A DNA stretch of 64,000 nucleotides from an uncultured Bacillota bacterium (GTDB lineage: Bacteria; Bacillota; Clostridia; Christensenellales; Borkfalkiaceae), in assembly GCA_949297575.1 (NCBI GenBank), contig CASFTB010000008.1:21811-85810 (forward strand). Direction: 5' to 3'. The notes below the pieces were generated by a model that was not told the DNA's origin, searched no databases, and was given only the letters and a program-made list of their open reading frames with translations. The translations under genes were made by a program, and so were the position numbers. This document shows, in pieces, positions 1 to 7,995 of the stretch (positions are counted from its first letter, which is position 1; each line of letters starts with the position of its first letter).

Positions 1-1512
1 GACGAGATCCGCTCCCTCTCCTCCCTCAAACAGTACTTTATCAGTGTCCTCGAACAGCAGGACGAACAATACGCGCAGATGGCGTACCTCGTCGATTATC
101 TCGGCTCGGTCGTCAACACCATGCCGGGCACTTCTACTTTTGACAGGGAGCGTGACGCCTACTCCGAATACGTGCTCTCGCAGTACGACATCGTCAACGA
201 GGGCGGTTACTTCCCGCAGGATACAGACGAGGCTGTGCTGGTCGTCGGCACGGGCAACGACCTGAACGACCTCCTCCTCGCGCAGCTGGGCTACATCACG
301 GAGGATGACTTCCTCGGCCTGTTCGAGCTGGGCGGCGGCGACACGGAGGGATACGACCCCACGACGGACGTGAACGAGGGCGGCATGACCATCCCCTTCG
401 ACGAGCTGACGGGCAAGCCCTTCACCCTCTATTATAACGACGCCGTGTACGAAAAGAACGCGAACTACGTGATGCCGGGCAGCGGCCACGCCTTTACATA
501 TGTGGGCGAGCGGAGCGACCTCGGCACGGAAGAAGGCGCCGCGGGGGTGGAGATAAAGGTCACCGCCGTCCTGCGCCTCAAAGAGGGGCTCACGTACGGC
601 TGCCTCTCCCGCGGGCTCAACCTCACCGAGCAGCTCGTGGAGGAATACGTGGCGGCGAATATGCAATCTGAGATCGTGCAGTGGATGAACACCTCTGCGA
701 CCCTTACATCTCCCGCGGCGGGCGGCATCCTCTCTTTGGGTGAGAGCAAGCTCTATCTCTCGCCGGCCGCTCACCTCAACGGTACCTATTACGCCCAGAT
801 CACCGACGCGCAGCGGGCGGAGATCGAGGCGGAGAACCCGGATCTCGGCCCGGTACTCGATTTCCTGCAGGAACTGTATATCTCCAACTCTATCGGCTTC
901 GGGCAGGCGCTGCGTTCGCTGGGCGGGGAGGACGAACCCAATTCCGTCGCCATCTACCCCCGCAACTTCGAGGCAAAAGAGCACATCCTCGCCTACCTCG
1001 ACGCCTGGAACGCCGATGCGGACGCGAATCCGGACGACGGAAAGACCTCCGTGCAGTACAGCGACACTGTGGGCATGCTGATGGGCATGGTGCAGACCAT
1101 CCTCGATGCCATCACCTACGTGCTCGTCGCCTTTACGGGCATCTCGCTCGTCGTCTCCACCGTCATGATCGGCGTCATCACCTACGTTTCGGTGGTGGAG
1201 CGCACGAAAGAGATCGGCATCCTGCGCGCCATCGGCGCGAGGAAGAAGGACATCAAGCGCGTGTTCAACGCCGAGACCTTCATCATCGGCCTGTGCGCGG
1301 GGCTCATCGGCATCCTCGTGGCGTACCTGCTGCAGATCATCATCAACGTCATCCTCGTGGCGCTCACGGCCATCGCGGGGCTGTGCTCCCTGCAATGGTA
1401 CAGCGCGCTCGCCATGGTCGTCATCAGCGTGGCGCTCACGCTCATCTCCGGCCTCGTGCCCGCCTCCGCCGCAGCCAAGCGCGACCCCGTCGTGGCACTG
1501 AGAAGCGAATGA
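1..1512 (+). CDS. ABC transporter permease, FtsX/MacB type (5' end cut by window)
   Basis: The reading frame is open from base 1, so the N-terminus lies outside the window. The visible part is a long extracellular region followed by three hydrophobic segments at the C-terminus. Between the first two lies the signature VVERTKEIGILRAIGA, typical of FtsX-domain permeases of LolCDE/MacB-like or antimicrobial-peptide-resistance exporters. The protein ends KRDPVVALRSE, also usual for the family. The partner ATPase would be expected upstream, out of view. A strong hairpin follows the stop codon. The substrate is unknown; roles in peptide export, lipoprotein release or antibiotic resistance are all possible. 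Confidence 0.9.
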   Translation, partial: DEIRSLSSLKQYFISVLEQQDEQYAQMAYLVDYLGSVVNTMPGTSTFDRERDAYSEYVLSQYDIVNEGGYFPQDTDEAVLVVGTGNDLNDLLLAQLGYITEDDFLGLFELGGGDTEGYDPTTDVNEGGMTIPFDELTGKPFTLYYNDAVYEKNANYVMPGSGHAFTYVGERSDLGTEEGAAGVEIKVTAVLRLKEGLTYGCLSRGLNLTEQLVEEYVAANMQSEIVQWMNTSATLTSPAAGGILSLGESKLYLSPAAHLNGTYYAQITDAQRAEIEAENPDLGPVLDFLQELYISNSIGFGQALRSLGGEDEPNSVAIYPRNFEAKEHILAYLDAWNADADANPDDGKTSVQYSDTVGMLMGMVQTILDAITYVLVAFTGISLVVSTVMIGVITYVSVVERTKEIGILRAIGARKKDIKRVFNAETFIIGLCAGLIGILVAYLLQIIINVILVALTAIAGLCSLQWYSALAMVVISVALTLISGLVPASAAAKRDPVVALRSE

Positions 1513-1537
1513 CGTAACCTTCATAACCGTAACATTC

Positions 1538-1570
1538 GGGGCGCTCCGCCATTCGGCGGGGCGCCCTTTT
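1538..1570 (+). terminator. Rho-independent terminator of the ABC permease
   Basis: A 12-bp stem (GGGCGCTCCGCC paired with GGCGGGGCGCCC, one T-G wobble) with an ATTC loop is followed by TTTT. It starts 25 bases after the permease stop. Confidence 0.85.
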
Positions 1571-1587
1571 GCGCGCAAAAAAAGGTA

Positions 1588-1616
1588 TTGCGCGGGCCCG
1601 CAAAGTGTGGTACAAT
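1588..1616 (+). promoter_or_regulatory. Distal promoter candidate for the LytTR/GHKL pair
   Basis: TTGCGC, 17-bp spacer, TACAAT. It shares the decamer GGTACAATAT with the proximal candidate about 113 bp downstream, so the operon may have two promoters. Confidence 0.5.
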
Positions 1617-1699
1617 ATCTTTGGGGGAATAAAATCGTCCGGCGTATCCCGGCAGCACCTCCACTTGTGCCGCAAAAATGCCCTGATGTGCCTTCAATC

Positions 1700-1729
1700 T
1701 TGCAATCCGTGCTTCCTTTGCGGTACAAT
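1700..1729 (+). promoter_or_regulatory. Proximal promoter candidate for the LytTR/GHKL pair
   Basis: TTGCAA, 18-bp spacer, TACAAT, ending 56 bases before the regulator start codon. Confidence 0.5.
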
Positions 1730-1785
1730 ATGGGCAGGATAGCCTGCGGCGTGAGCGGCAGGACTTTTACGAGCAGAGGACGAGA

Positions 1786-2520
1786 ATGTATAAGGTTGCG
1801 ATCATTGACGACGAAAAGGGCGTTGCGGCGGAGCTCGAGGCGCTGCTGCGGGAATACGGCGAAGAACAGAAAGTCGAATTCCAGGTCCGCAGATATGAGA
1901 GCGGAGACGCGTTTCTGCAGAGCGGAGACGCGGATCCGGATATCGTCTTGCTCGACATCAACATGCCGGGCAGCAACGGCATACAGGTCGCCAAGCGCAT
2001 CCGCAGGGTGAACGGCGAGGCGATCATCATTTTCTGTACGAATTACGCGCAGTATGCGCTCAACGGCTACGAGGTCAACGCGCTCGGTTATCTCATCAAG
2101 CCCATCAAAAAGGGCCCGTTCTGGCGCAACCTCGACCGCACCCTCAATGTTCTGCGCAGCAAGCGGAAGGACAAGCTGCTCGTCAAGACCAAGGACGGGC
2201 AGATCGTCGTCAACCCTGCGGACATCGTATATATCGAAGTGGAGCGGCACAACCTGTTTTTCCACATCGTGACGGACAAGGGGCTGGCAGAGCTGCGCAC
2301 CCGCGGCACCATGCGCGAGATGTGCGACAGGCTGCAAAACCTGTCGTTCGCCCAGTGCAGCGCCTGCTACCTCGTCAACATGAACCGCATCGCCTCCGTG
2401 CACAAGGGGGAGGTGATCTGCGAGGGCGGCGCCACGCTCTTTATCAGCCGCAAATTTCAGAAGGACTTCATGGCGCAGTTCATGAATTTTATAGAGGAAC
2501 AGGGCGGGATCAATGGCTGA
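1786..2520 (+). CDS. LytTR-family response regulator (AgrA-like)
   Basis: DNA-binding response regulator of 244 residues. The receiver domain (about 1-120) has the acidic pair D8/D9, the phospho-acceptor D57 in LLDINMPG, and the conserved lysine in LIKPIKK. The second half (about 130-240) is a LytTR domain, with DIVYIEVERHNLFF and a late CYLVNMNRI segment. It overlaps the next gene, a GHKL kinase, by 8 bases, so the two are translationally coupled and form a cognate pair. LytTR regulators usually control surface, competence, virulence or bacteriocin functions. No AgrB/AgrD peptide genes are nearby, so the signal is unknown. Confidence 0.93.
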   Translation: MYKVAIIDDEKGVAAELEALLREYGEEQKVEFQVRRYESGDAFLQSGDADPDIVLLDINMPGSNGIQVAKRIRRVNGEAIIIFCTNYAQYALNGYEVNALGYLIKPIKKGPFWRNLDRTLNVLRSKRKDKLLVKTKDGQIVVNPADIVYIEVERHNLFFHIVTDKGLAELRTRGTMREMCDRLQNLSFAQCSACYLVNMNRIASVHKGEVICEGGATLFISRKFQKDFMAQFMNFIEEQGGING

Positions 2521-3862
2521 GTTTTACAGTGCCGTGATGAAGATCTTTTCTTACCTCGGGGACGAGTTCGTCGTGCAGCTCGTCCTCGTCGGCCTGCTCT
2601 TTTTGGGCTTCCCCAAGCGCAGGCTGTTTTTGCTGCGCTACCTTCCCTGCATCGGCGTCATGATCCTGTCCGAATGGCTGTTCCTCCGCTATGTGCCCCG
2701 CATCGTGCCGTGGAATTACCTCATACAGGCGGCGTTCCTTGTGGGGACGTGCGCGCTGTGTTACCGCACGGACGCGGTGCAGGCGCTCTTTCTGGCGGTC
2801 TGCATCTACTGCCTGCAGCACATCGTCAGCACTACTTCGTATGCGCTGATCTTTCTCCTCGTGGTCAACGGGTACAGCTTTTTCAGCTATGCGGCCGTCA
2901 TGCTCGTCGACCTCGCCCTCGTGATGGCAGCGGGCTACTTTCTCTGTGCCCGCCCCCTGGCGAAGGCGGGCTCCGTCCGCTTCAACTACCCCAACCTCAT
3001 CTACGCGGTGGTCGTCTTCCTCGTCATCGCCGTCTTCCTGACCCATTACGGGCAGCAGGAAGCTTCGTTGGAGGCGCAGATCTACCTGCGCGGCATCTCC
3101 GCGCTGTACGCCGTCGCCACCCTCGTCATGTGCTCCATGAACATCCGCAAGCGCTCTTTGGAGCAGGAAAACAACATCCTGCAGCTTCTCCTGCATAAGG
3201 ACGAGCAGCAGTACGAACAGGCGAAGCTCAACAACGAAAAGATCCAGATCAAGTATCACGACATCAAGCAGTGGGAGAACCAGGGCATCCTCGACTACGC
3301 CGTGCTCTCCGAATTGCAGGAGAGCAAACAGTTCATCAACTGCCTGTTCTTTACGGGCAACCGCGCGCTGGATATCATCCTCACCGAAAAGGCCATCCGC
3401 TGCGAGCACGCGGGCATCCGCTTCATCTGCACGGCAGACGGCAAGGCGGTGGACTTCATGAAGCCGCACCACATCTATTCCCTCATCGGCAACGCGCTGG
3501 AAAACGCCATCGAAAACTTGCAGAAGGGCCCGGAAGGGGAGAACCGCGAGCTCGTCGCCTCCGTCGTGCGGCAGAGGGACATGTGCGTGATCAAGGTCAG
3601 CAACTATACCGAGGAGGACGTCGTATTCAGGAACGGCCTGCCGCACACGAGCAAGCAGGACGCCGAAAACCACGGTTACGGCGTCAAGAGCATGCAGAAC
3701 GTCGTGCGCGCCTACGGCGGGGAGATCACGTTCGGGCTCAAAGAGCACATGTTTACCGTGCTCGCCTGCATCCCGCTGCCCGACGATGCGAACGAGGAGG
3801 GGAAGGTCACCCCCCCACCCCCCCCCCGAAAAATGAAGGGGATGCGCGTTAGGGCGAATTAG
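2513..3862 (+). CDS. GHKL-domain sensor histidine kinase (AgrC-like)
   Basis: The N-terminal half (about 1-210) contains six or so hydrophobic segments. A coiled-coil-like stretch (LEQENNILQLLLHKDEQQ) leads to the H-box KYHDIKQWEN, typical of the AgrC class. The C-terminal ATPase domain shows the N-box GNALENAIENL and a G-box-like HGYGVKSM. It phosphorylates the upstream LytTR regulator, with which it overlaps by 8 bases. The last about 20 residues (a proline run, then RKMKGMRVRAN) come from a C-homopolymer region and look like a tail added by a repeat rather than part of the domain. A terminator follows. Confidence 0.92.
   Translation: MAEFYSAVMKIFSYLGDEFVVQLVLVGLLFLGFPKRRLFLLRYLPCIGVMILSEWLFLRYVPRIVPWNYLIQAAFLVGTCALCYRTDAVQALFLAVCIYCLQHIVSTTSYALIFLLVVNGYSFFSYAAVMLVDLALVMAAGYFLCARPLAKAGSVRFNYPNLIYAVVVFLVIAVFLTHYGQQEASLEAQIYLRGISALYAVATLVMCSMNIRKRSLEQENNILQLLLHKDEQQYEQAKLNNEKIQIKYHDIKQWENQGILDYAVLSELQESKQFINCLFFTGNRALDIILTEKAIRCEHAGIRFICTADGKAVDFMKPHHIYSLIGNALENAIENLQKGPEGENRELVASVVRQRDMCVIKVSNYTEEDVVFRNGLPHTSKQDAENHGYGVKSMQNVVRAYGGEITFGLKEHMFTVLACIPLPDDANEEGKVTPPPPPRKMKGMRVRAN
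3810..3827 (+). repeat. Poly-C tracts inside the kinase 3' end
   Basis: Seven C, one A, then ten C, encoding prolines near the C-terminus of the sensor kinase. Such tracts are prone to slippage and also to sequencing error. A slip would change only the last dozen or so residues. Confidence 0.8.
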
Positions 3863-3892
3863 ATCCATCTTGTATCCGTGCGGAAAGTTTGC

Positions 3893-3922
3893 GGAGCGGC
3901 AGCTATTGCCGCTCCTTTTTTT
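3893..3922 (+). terminator. Rho-independent terminator of the two-component operon
   Basis: GGAGCGGCA, five-base loop, TGCCGCTCC, then seven T. A classic intrinsic terminator 30 bases after the kinase stop. Confidence 0.92.
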
Positions 3923-4022
3923 GCGCCCCTCATCCGTGCGGCGGGGGAGGGCGGCCGGGCCCTCTTTTTCTGCGCCGGCGTTGCATCATATGCCGCGAAT
4001 ACAGCCCGCGGTGCCACGGGTA

Positions 4023-4061
4023 TTGACATTGCCGCAGATCGGTTATACAATCGGTTTGTAT
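4023..4061 (+). promoter_or_regulatory. Promoter of the surface glycan cluster with overlapping palindrome
   Basis: TTGACA (4023-4028), 17-bp spacer, TACAAT (4046-4051). A perfect inverted repeat ATACAA-TCGGT-TTGTAT (4045-4061) covers the -10 box and the expected start site, which is a good position for a repressor operator. The heptamer ATCGGTT also occurs twice across this region. Confidence 0.75.
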
Positions 4062-4107
4062 GGATGTATTGCCTGTGCATCCTATCAGAAATTTATGGAG
4101 GTAAACC

Positions 4108-7100
4108 ATGAAGAAGAGGCTTACAGCAATCGTAGCCGTGCTTCTGGCACTCGCAATGTGCCTGGGGCTGGTTACAGCATGCGCTCCCGACGAAGGCAAA
4201 GAGGGGACGACTTACACCGTCACCTTTGACGCCAACGGCGGCACCCTCAGCGGGAACGCGACAGTCGAAGTAGAGGAGGGGGAAAAGATCACCGGTGCTC
4301 CTACGGCGAGCAAAGCCGGCTCCGACTTCGACGGCTGGTTTACGGCGGCGACCGCAGGCGATGAGATCGATCTTTCGACCTACACCGTGACCGCGGACGT
4401 CACCCTCTATGCGCAGTATACGACGTCTTCCGTGACGCCGCCCCCTGCGCAAGAAGATGAGATAGAAGATCCCGTCACCATCACCTTTGACGCGGGCGAG
4501 GGCACGCTTACCGGCGATGCCACCGTCGTCATCGAGCGGAACACGAGCGTCCCCGCCACGCCCACGGCGAGCAGGGAAGGCTACTGGTTCCTCGGTTGGT
4601 TCACGAAGGCGGAGGGCGGCAAGCGCGTCAACATGATGTACGCCACCTTCGCGGACGATACGACCGTCTTCGCGCAGTACACCGTGCGCCCCGAAGAATA
4701 CCGCGTCACCTTCAATGTTCCCGAAGGCGTCGAGATGGACGGCGAACCCGCCCTCATGGTCAAGGAGGGCAGCCTCATTGAAGAAACCCCTTCCGTCCGC
4801 AAAGAGGAGGCGACCTTTATCGGCTGGTTCGATGCGGAGACGGGCGGCACGCAGATCAACTTTGCCACCTTCTCTCCCGAAGAGGACACCGCCCTGTATG
4901 CGCAGTTCCGCGATTGGGAAGCGAAGGCGCTGACCATCGAGGGCGAAGACGCTACGCTCGTCGGCGGTCGTGTTGGAACGGCTTCCAACGCCAGCGGCGG
5001 CGAATATGTGGGCGAGTTCAACACCGTAGGCAACACGATCAGCTTTGCTTTTGAAGCGACCAAAGCGGGAAAAGCAGATCTCGTATTCTATATGTCCAGT
5101 GCAGATAATTCGCTCAGCATGACGAGCTGGACTTCCAATTATGTGGATCAGACGGTCTCACCCGACAAGTTCTCCTTGACCGTGAACGGTACTGAGGTCG
5201 ACTTTGACGAGCAGACCCTCCGCGGTAGCGGCACCGGTGTGGCGAATGTCTACTGGGATCCCGTCTCCATGGGACAGATCGACGTCAAGGAGGGCTCTAA
5301 TACCATCGTCATCACCGTGAAAACGGTCGGCGAGCTGCTGTGGGGCTTCGCTCCTCAGAATGCCAATAAGATGCCGAACGTCGACCGCATGGAACTGCGT
5401 TCTGACGACCTAGAAGGCGAATTGACGGCGACGGAAGCAGAGACCCCCGATCCCGGCACCGATCCCGATAAGCCTACATACGGCGAACCCGATATCAAGG
5501 TAGAGGCGGAAACCGGTAAGGTCACAGGCACCGTTGCCGGCGGAACTAACTTTATAGAGACGGGCATTGAGACGGCGAGCGGCAACAGCTGCCTCGGCAG
5601 CCTTGCAACGGCAGGCAATACCGTTGAATTGACATTTACGGCAGAAGAAGCGGGTACAGGCGAACTCGTGTTCTTCATGTCAAGCACGAATATGAACTGG
5701 ATGGCAGGCATGACCGTCGAAGATCAGACCGTTGATTCCAGCGTGATGAGCGTTTCTTTGAACGGCGAAGAGCTTACATTTGAAGCGCAGACGATCCGCG
5801 GTTCCGGTCAGCAGTTGGTCTACAATATGTATTGGGATCCCGTCACCATGGGACAAGTCGATATTAAAGAAGGCTCCAATACCGTTTTGATCACAGTGAA
5901 AGGGCAGATGCCTAACTTCGATTACATGGGCATTTATTACGGCGGCGCGTCCGTCGGCGGAGAGGTCCTCTACAAAGTCGAAGCGGAAAGCGGTAAATTT
6001 GAAGGTTCGCCTTCGTACAACGATTCCGTAATTGAGACGGGTGTAGCCACGGCGAGCGGCAACAGCTGCGTCGGCAGCCTTTCGGTGGCGGGCAACAAGC
6101 TCACGTACACCTTTGATGCGGATGAAGCGGTGACGGGCAACCTGATCCTCTATATGTCCAGCAACAACGGCACGTTCGATATGACTTCTTACCAAATGGT
6201 CGTGTCTGACCATGTCGTCACGCCCGACCTGTTCACCGCCACGTTCAACAACGAAAAGCTCACCTTTACGCAGCAGACGGTGCGCGGCTCCGGCACGAGC
6301 GAGTACAATCTGTATTGGGATCCCGTTGACTTGGGCGAAGTGGACGTCGTTGCGGGCGAGAACACGCTCGTGATCGAGGTCACGGTCGCACAGGGCCAGC
6401 AGATGCCCAACTTCGACTACTTCGTGATCACCACGGGCGGCGCCGTTGCGCCTACCCCCGACCCCGAACCCGTGGCGAACCCTTACGAAAAGGCAGTTAC
6501 CTTCGACATGATCGTCGGCCCCTATGCAGGCGGCCCCGCCATCGAAAAGGCTGTGCTGCACTTTGAAGACGCCGTCGCGGCGACCGCTCTGGAGGATAAC
6601 CTCTTCGCGATCAGCTATACCAGCCAGGGCTGGTACGGCCCGCAGACGGTGACGCTCGGCCAGGGCTCCGGCCAGACCGTCTACCTCTCCGACGCGGAGG
6701 GCAACAAGGTCGAAGCCGCCACGGCCAACTACGTCACCATCGAGTACACCGTCTCTTACGGGCAGTGGTCCTTCAACGGCAACCTCTCTCCGTTCACCTA
6801 TCAGACGGTCAATACCTGGAATGACAGCAGCACCTACACCCTCGCCCTCGGCAGCGGAAAGACGCTGACCATCGGCGAAGAGGAGTACACCGCTCTCGAA
6901 AACGTCACCGCTCCCGAAGAGTGGACGGTCCCCGACCTCGACGTATGGGATCTGACCGGCACCTACACCGACGTGGAATCCGAGATCACCCTCACCTACG
7001 GCTCTTACGGCACCGACGCCATGAAGAATGACGGGCAGAAGAACCCGCTCATCATCTGGCTGCACGGCGCGGGCGAGGGCGGCACCGATCCTTCCGTCGC

Positions 7101-7869
7101 CATCCTCGGCAACCAGGTCACCAACCTGGCGAAGGAAGGCATTCAGAAGTACTTCACCACCGATACCGTCAAGGGCGCGTACGTGCTCGCGGCGCAGACG
7201 CCCACCGCGTGGATGGATAAGGACGGCAGCGGCGAGTACGGCACCGAAGAAGCTTCGCAGTACTACGTCAAAGCCCTTAAAGGCCTCATCGACGCGTACA
7301 TCGAAGAGAACGGCGACATCGATATGAACCGCATCTACATCGGCGGCTGCTCCAACGGCGGCTTCATGACGGTCAACATGATCATCAACTATTCCGACTT
7401 CTTCGCGGCGGCTTACCCCGTCTGCGAGGCGTACGACGCGAAGTGGCTCACCGATGAAGCGGTAGAATCCATCAAAGATCTGCCCATCTGGTTCACCCAT
7501 TCTGCAAACGACAATACCGTAAGCATCTATGACAAGGAAGGCGACGGTTGGACCACCCCCATGACCCCTACGACTCCGCAGGACGCCTATACCAACAACC
7601 TGTATATCCGCCTCATCAACGCGGGCGCGACCAACGTGCATTACTCCCTGTTTGAGACGGTCAACGTGGACGGCGTCAACTACGACGGTCACTGGTCCTG
7701 GATCTATACCCTGCGCGACGAGTGCGTCAACGTCCAGCCCACCGAGGGCGCGGACGGCGACATGACGGTCGCCGATCTCGACCTCGACAGCACCCAAAAA
7801 GTGCAGATCGACGGCAAAGACGTCACGCTGTGGGGCTGGCTTGCCGCACAGGTGAAGGCAGCAGCGTAA
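4108..7869 (+). CDS. Surface lipoprotein esterase with InlB-like repeats and three binding modules
   Basis: 1253-residue secreted lipoprotein: signal peptide and lipobox LVTAC near residue 25. Then come three InlB/Listeria-Bacteroides-type repeats (about 36-107, 122-190, 197-269; each with a GWF motif and a YAQY/FAQY/YAQF end), and three homologous about 150-residue modules (about 275-432, 462-612, 622-777) that look carbohydrate-binding. A beta-rich domain (about 790-930) precedes an alpha/beta hydrolase like PHB depolymerases and CE1 feruloyl/acetyl esterases. The proposed triad is S1082 (GCSNGG), D1135 and H1195 (DGHW), with an oxyanion-loop-like LHGAGEGG. It heads a cluster with two GH3 enzymes, so it probably removes acyl groups from a glycan outside the cell. 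Exact substrate unknown. The RBS is GGAGG. Confidence 0.85.
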   Translation: MKKRLTAIVAVLLALAMCLGLVTACAPDEGKEGTTYTVTFDANGGTLSGNATVEVEEGEKITGAPTASKAGSDFDGWFTAATAGDEIDLSTYTVTADVTLYAQYTTSSVTPPPAQEDEIEDPVTITFDAGEGTLTGDATVVIERNTSVPATPTASREGYWFLGWFTKAEGGKRVNMMYATFADDTTVFAQYTVRPEEYRVTFNVPEGVEMDGEPALMVKEGSLIEETPSVRKEEATFIGWFDAETGGTQINFATFSPEEDTALYAQFRDWEAKALTIEGEDATLVGGRVGTASNASGGEYVGEFNTVGNTISFAFEATKAGKADLVFYMSSADNSLSMTSWTSNYVDQTVSPDKFSLTVNGTEVDFDEQTLRGSGTGVANVYWDPVSMGQIDVKEGSNTIVITVKTVGELLWGFAPQNANKMPNVDRMELRSDDLEGELTATEAETPDPGTDPDKPTYGEPDIKVEAETGKVTGTVAGGTNFIETGIETASGNSCLGSLATAGNTVELTFTAEEAGTGELVFFMSSTNMNWMAGMTVEDQTVDSSVMSVSLNGEELTFEAQTIRGSGQQLVYNMYWDPVTMGQVDIKEGSNTVLITVKGQMPNFDYMGIYYGGASVGGEVLYKVEAESGKFEGSPSYNDSVIETGVATASGNSCVGSLSVAGNKLTYTFDADEAVTGNLILYMSSNNGTFDMTSYQMVVSDHVVTPDLFTATFNNEKLTFTQQTVRGSGTSEYNLYWDPVDLGEVDVVAGENTLVIEVTVAQGQQMPNFDYFVITTGGAVAPTPDPEPVANPYEKAVTFDMIVGPYAGGPAIEKAVLHFEDAVAATALEDNLFAISYTSQGWYGPQTVTLGQGSGQTVYLSDAEGNKVEAATANYVTIEYTVSYGQWSFNGNLSPFTYQTVNTWNDSSTYTLALGSGKTLTIGEEEYTALENVTAPEEWTVPDLDVWDLTGTYTDVESEITLTYGSYGTDAMKNDGQKNPLIIWLHGAGEGGTDPSVAILGNQVTNLAKEGIQKYFTTDTVKGAYVLAAQTPTAWMDKDGSGEYGTEEASQYYVKALKGLIDAYIEENGDIDMNRIYIGGCSNGGFMTVNMIINYSDFFAAAYPVCEAYDAKWLTDEAVESIKDLPIWFTHSANDNTVSIYDKEGDGWTTPMTPTTPQDAYTNNLYIRLINAGATNVHYSLFETVNVDGVNYDGHWSWIYTLRDECVNVQPTEGADGDMTVADLDLDSTQKVQIDGKDVTLWGWLAAQVKAAA

Positions 7870-7929
7870 GCGATTGCGCGGAAATTGAATGCGGAGCGCG
7901 GCGAACGGGCCGCCTCCGCGGATGCGCCG

Positions 7930-7948
7930 CTCCCCTTCAAAAGGGGAG
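7930..7948. repeat. Short inverted repeat between esterase and GH3 genes
   Basis: CTCCCCTT-CAA-AAGGGGAG, within a GC-rich 126-bp spacer. No T-tract follows, so it is not a normal terminator. It resembles the small dispersed GGGGAGG-type repeats found at other gene ends in this window. Confidence 0.6.
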
Positions 7949-7995
7949 GACGCAGGATACCGCGCACGGCGCGGACATAAAAACAGGAGGTTAGA

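Noticed and set aside
1513..4107. agrB/agrD-like quorum-sensing peptide genes near the LytTR/GHKL pair
   Set aside because: No small ORF with a peptide-like sequence and no AgrB-type membrane protease is present in the gaps.
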